Part shown: one piece after another, positions 63,061 through 64,000 of the stretch | Layout: every line of letters starts with the position of its first letter | Numbering within the stretch: the stretch's first letter is position 1 | DNA from: Rhodanobacter denitrificans | GTDB taxonomy: Bacteria; Pseudomonadota; Gammaproteobacteria; Xanthomonadales; Rhodanobacteraceae | NCBI RefSeq assembly: GCF_000230695.2 | Contig: NC_020541.1 | Span: forward strand, 2,418,001 to 2,482,000 | Direction: 5' to 3' | Length of the DNA: 64,000 nt | Made by a program: the position numbers and the translations under genes | Notes under the pieces: model-generated | The model's input: the letters and a program-made list of their open reading frames with translations, nothing else | What the model was told of the DNA's origin: nothing | Databases searched by the model: none

Positions 63061-63143
63061 TGCGGAATCGACGCCGACCCGTGTCGATTCCGCACGCGCC
63101 CGTTCGTCGTCAGCAAAGAAGGCGGCCCCGTCGGCCGCCGTTT
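63061..63143 (+). promoter_or_regulatory. Two hairpins between the SRPBCC and DUF1428 genes
   Basis: TGCGGAATCGAC and GTCGATTCCGCA (63061-63094) are perfect 12-bp arms. A second stem GGCGGCC / GGCCGCC (63121-63139) ends in GTTTG, 20 bases before the next start. The pair looks like a terminator or attenuator within an operon. Confidence 0.55.
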
Positions 63144-63158
63144 GCGCAGGAGTCCGCC

Positions 63159-63515
63159 ATGTCCTATGTCGATGGTTTCGTGATCGCCGTGCCCGACGCC
63201 AACCGCGAGCAGTTCATCGCGCATGCCCGCCACTTCGACGCCATGTTCCTGGAGTTCGGCGCCACGCGGGTGGTGGAGTGCTGGGGCGACGACGTGCCCG
63301 ACGGCAAGCTCACCGACTTCCGCCGCGCCGTGCAGGCCGAGCCGGGCGAATCGGTGGTGTTCTCCTGGATCGAATGGCCCGACAAGGCCAGCCGCGACGC
63401 CGGCATGGAGCGGATCATGCAGGACCCGCGCATGCCGGGCGCCGGCGACATGCCGTTCGACGGCAAGCGCATGATCTTCGGCGGCTTCGCGCCGGTGGTC
63501 AGCCTGCCCGCCTAG
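63159..63515 (+). CDS. DUF1428 family protein (YbaA-like)
   Basis: A 118-residue alpha-beta-barrel-type protein. MSYVDGFVIAVPDANREQFIAHA, VVECWGDDVPDGKLTDF, SWIEWPDKASRDAGMERIM and MPFDGKRMIFGGF are the four conserved blocks of the family. Function is unknown; these genes often sit beside SRPBCC or VOC proteins. AGGAG lies properly before the ATG. Confidence 0.93.
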   Translation: MSYVDGFVIAVPDANREQFIAHARHFDAMFLEFGATRVVECWGDDVPDGKLTDFRRAVQAEPGESVVFSWIEWPDKASRDAGMERIMQDPRMPGAGDMPFDGKRMIFGGFAPVVSLPA

Positions 63516-63527
63516 CGTGCGGCGCGC

Positions 63528-63821
63528 TCACTCCTCTTCTTCCTCGAACTCCACCAGCGCGTCCAGCTCGAACGCCAGCGCCTCGACCGCCTCGCGCACC
63601 TTGCGCGCGGTGGAGGCGTTCGGCGCCTCGATCTCCAGCTCGTGCGCGTCGGGTCCGTGGGTGTCGCTCAGGCCGGCGGAGCTGGAATCCGCGTCGTCCA
63701 TGCGATCCATCATGTCCGCGACCTCCTCCACGCGTTCGATGCCGTCCAGGCTCTGCAACAGATTCATCACGGCCCGGACGTCATCGTCGCTTCCGGTCAG
63801 GCGCAGGCGTAGTGTCGGCAT
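63528..63821 (-). CDS. Conserved small acidic protein, unknown
   Basis: A 97-residue protein beginning MPTLRLRLTGSDDDVRAVMNLLQSLDGIERVEEVADMM, with DDADSSSAGL in the middle and a poly-glutamate tail (FEEEEE). The predicted beta-alpha-beta pattern recalls a small ACT- or ferredoxin-like fold. Similar proteins occur in pseudomonads and xanthomonads without known function. It is convergent with the DUF1428 gene. The ATG at 63821 is chosen for the family-like start; a longer N-terminal extension looks non-conserved. Confidence 0.75.
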   Translation of the reverse strand: MPTLRLRLTGSDDDVRAVMNLLQSLDGIERVEEVADMMDRMDDADSSSAGLSDTHGPDAHELEIEAPNASTARKVREAVEALAFELDALVEFEEEEE

Positions 63822-64000
63822 GGCGGCATCTCGTGGCGGGATGCAAATCAGCCTAGGCACGCCCGGGCCAAGGCGGCGTGACGATGGCCACCCAAGCCGT
63901 CCGCGAAGAAGCTGGCCCCGCTAGTGGCCCAGGGCGTCGCCGCAACCCAGTGCCGCCGTCGACGGCAGCGCAGCCGGGCCGCGCGTCCGCTGCAGGTGCG
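63822..64000. other. Right edge, no gene recognised
   Basis: The last 180 bases contain several short open frames, among them a minus-strand one that runs off the edge and ends ALGCGDALGH at 63921. None can be assigned. Confidence 0.4.

Overview
The window is a GC-rich bacterial chromosome segment with dense coding on both strands. Gene content and order point to a gammaproteobacterium of the Xanthomonadales (Lysobacterales), most likely a Rhodanobacter- or Dyella-like member of the Rhodanobacteraceae. The grounds are conserved gammaproteobacterial blocks (tRNA-Leu/tig/clpP/clpX/lon/hupB/tRNA-Val/tRNA-Asp/ppiD; pyrG/kdsA/eno/ftsB/ispD/ispF/truD; surE/pcm/nlpD), REP-type inverted repeats beginning TGTAGGAGC, and frequent GTG and TTG starts. 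The genus is inference. No rRNA, CRISPR array, insertion sequence or prophage was seen.

Layout. 1-2.8 kb: the PEP synthase regulator ppsR (cut by the left edge) diverges from ppsA. 2.8-8.1 kb: a PP2C phosphatase, tRNA-Ser, the dnaQ-rnhA-methyltransferase operon and the divergent gloB-mltD pair. 8.2-21.0 kb: a minus-strand protein quality-control block (tig, clpP, clpX, lon, hupB, ppiD, ftsH, rlmE) interleaved with eight tRNA genes (Leu, Lys, His, Arg-UCU, Pro, Arg-ACG, Val, Asp), several with recognisable sigma-70 promoters and intrinsic terminators. 21.1-33.6 kb: yhbY and a Mth938-like gene, then minus-strand housekeeping operons: surE-pcm-yqaA-nlpD and pyrG-kdsA-eno-ftsB-ispD-ispF-mgtE-truD, largely joined by 1-4 base stop/start overlaps. 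A REP pair separates mgtE from truD and supplies the mgtE stop codon.

33.7-38.2 kb: an M24 aminopeptidase, then lipA followed by a small protein, an AhpD-like protein and a cysteine-synthase-like PLP enzyme. 38.3-44.6 kb is the most distinctive part. A non-heme iron oxidase closely resembling UndA (medium-chain fatty acid to terminal alkene) lies directly upstream of a membrane-bound PAS-PAS-GGDEF-EAL cyclic-di-GMP enzyme, and both diverge from a quinol-dependent nitric oxide reductase.

44.6-64 kb is an accessory region: a Tat-type bicovalent-FAD oxidase, a patatin lipase, a VOC protein, an acetyl-CoA hydrolase/CoA-transferase, a penicillin-acylase-type amidase, a VIT1-type transporter, SDR, GST, host-attachment, GNAT, amidohydrolase, sirtuin, SRPBCC/ArsR, DUF4440, DUF885 and DUF1428 proteins and small unknown proteins.

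The first two thirds mostly encode core growth functions: gluconeogenesis and glycolysis, CTP, KDO, isoprenoid and lipoate synthesis, proteolysis, division and translation. The last third encodes stress, detoxification and scavenging enzymes. All functions are read from protein motifs and gene order; no database search was run.
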